From Butyrivibrio sp. (GTDB lineage: Bacteria; Bacillota_A; Clostridia; Lachnospirales; Lachnospiraceae), in assembly GCF_024699075.1 (NCBI RefSeq), contig NZ_JAILQF010000342.1, forward strand, positions 1 to 7,880: 7,880 nt of DNA. Direction: 5' to 3'. Below are positions 7,512-7,880 of the stretch, one piece after another. Both the position numbers and the translations under genes were made by a program. Numbering within the stretch: the first letter of the stretch is position 1; each line of letters opens with the position of its first letter. The notes beneath the pieces are model-generated. The model had not been told where the DNA came from. It saw only the letters and a list, made by a program, of their open reading frames with translations, and did no database searches.

Positions 7512-7880
7512 TCTACGCTTTTAACCTCTTTAATTTCTGACTCTGACTCATCTTTTACTGTCTCATCTTTTGCTGTCTCATCTTTTGCTGTCTCTTCTCT
7601 CTCTGTCTCTTCTTCCTCAGGCTCTTCTACCGGATACATATCTTCTATCTTCTCGCACTTTAAGCCGGCTCTTTCAAATCTTCCAATGATGATCTCTTCA
7701 CCTTGATCATCAACCTGTGTAGTAAGAATATATATATTGCCGTCATTTCCCAGGCAGACAGAGTCATTATATCTGGTCTTTCCTCTAAGAATCTTTTCCC
7801 ATTCATCGGCGCTCTTGCCCTCGCCGTCTATCTTAAACAGTCTGAAATCTGTAATCTCGTTATCTGTCATATCCTTATGA
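7508..7880 (-). CDS. pelD: PelD-like c-di-GMP receptor, C-terminal part (5' end beyond window)
   Basis: The frame is open to the right edge (codons CAT AAG GAT before the ATG at 7870), and that ATG has no properly spaced ribosome site, so this is most likely the end of a longer protein. Numbering from that ATG, residues 33-36 are R-Y-N-D, matching the RxxD c-di-GMP inhibitory site. Four to five residues later G-N-D-G-N-I (41-46) stands where GGDEF would be, followed by Y-I-L-T-T-Q. Pseudomonas PelD likewise binds c-di-GMP through RxxD and has a degenerate catalytic motif, so this is read as an inactive GGDEF receptor domain. The protein ends in about 40 acidic residues with K-D-E-T repeats encoded by a 15-bp tandem repeat. 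It lies immediately ahead of pelE with a four-base overlap, the usual pelD position. The 120 residues alone could not be assigned without this context; the identity is a reasoned inference. Confidence 0.7.
   Translation of the reverse strand, partial: HKDMTDNEITDFRLFKIDGEGKSADEWEKILRGKTRYNDSVCLGNDGNIYILTTQVDDQGEEIIIGRFERAGLKCEKIEDMYPVEEPEEEETEREETAKDETAKDETVKDESESEIKEVKSVE
7548..7592 (-). repeat. Three-copy 15-bp in-frame repeat coding the acidic tail of the PelD-like protein
   Basis: On the plus strand tcatcttttgctgtc occurs at 7563-7577 and 7578-7592 exactly, and at 7548-7562 with one change. A degenerate fourth copy follows at 7593-7607. Each copy encodes a five-residue unit related to D-E-T-A-K, so copy-number change keeps the frame and alters tail length only. 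Confidence 0.85.
7763..7774 (-). other. RxxD c-di-GMP I-site in the PelD-like protein
   Basis: These 12 bases encode R-Y-N-D. In diguanylate cyclases the inhibitory RxxD site stands five residues ahead of GGDEF; here the spacing is four or five residues to N-D-G-N. The site is the likely c-di-GMP contact of this receptor. Binding is inferred from the motif, not shown. Confidence 0.6.

Noticed and set aside
7508..7870. Complete 120-residue gene starting at 7870
   Set aside because: The AAGGAT before the ATG is too close to act as a ribosome site, and the frame stays open to the window edge. The RxxD/GGDEF-like layout fits the C-terminal end of a larger protein.

Overview
The window looks like chromosomal DNA from an AT-rich monoderm Firmicute, most likely Clostridia/Lachnospiraceae of the Butyrivibrio type. 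That placement is an inference from AT-rich codon use (many ATA, AGA and CTT codons), strong AGGAGG-type ribosome sites, and a Pel locus with no outer-membrane parts. Every real gene lies on the minus strand, so the locus reads from right to left. The genes are packed with overlaps or short gaps (at most about 75 bases) and look like one operon cut at both window ends.

In transcription order: (1) 7880-7508, the 3' end of a PelD-like c-di-GMP receptor, which keeps an RxxD I-site beside a degenerate GGDEF motif and ends in a repetitive acidic tail; (2) 7511-6579, a PelE-like membrane-anchored helical/TPR protein; (3) 6562-4760, a membrane-anchored, extracellular PelA-like polysaccharide deacetylase without the glycoside hydrolase part; (4) 4712-3300, PelF, the GT4 glycosyltransferase that polymerises Pel; (5) 3224-1725, PelG, the polytopic MOP-superfamily Pel transporter; (6) 1728-1, a secreted or membrane-anchored CotH-family kinase with a C-terminal fibronectin-III-like domain, running off the left edge.

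Together these form the Gram-positive version of the Pel exopolysaccharide synthase: PelD senses c-di-GMP and, with PelE, gates PelF/PelG; PelG moves the polymer out; the deacetylase modifies it outside the membrane. PelB and PelC, the outer-membrane parts of the Pseudomonas system, are absent from the window, as expected for a monoderm.

The least expected part is the CotH-like kinase, joined to pelG by an ATGA overlap and a perfect ribosome site. It suggests that phosphorylation of a surface protein, or another phosphotransfer step, accompanies Pel secretion. Smaller features are a 14-bp tandem repeat just ahead of the pelG ribosome site, a GC-rich hairpin ending just before the pelE stop, a possible internal promoter ahead of pelF, and a 15-bp in-frame repeat in the pelD tail. 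I saw no tRNA, rRNA, CRISPR array, insertion sequence or clear terminator. No gene-free stretch exceeds 300 bases.
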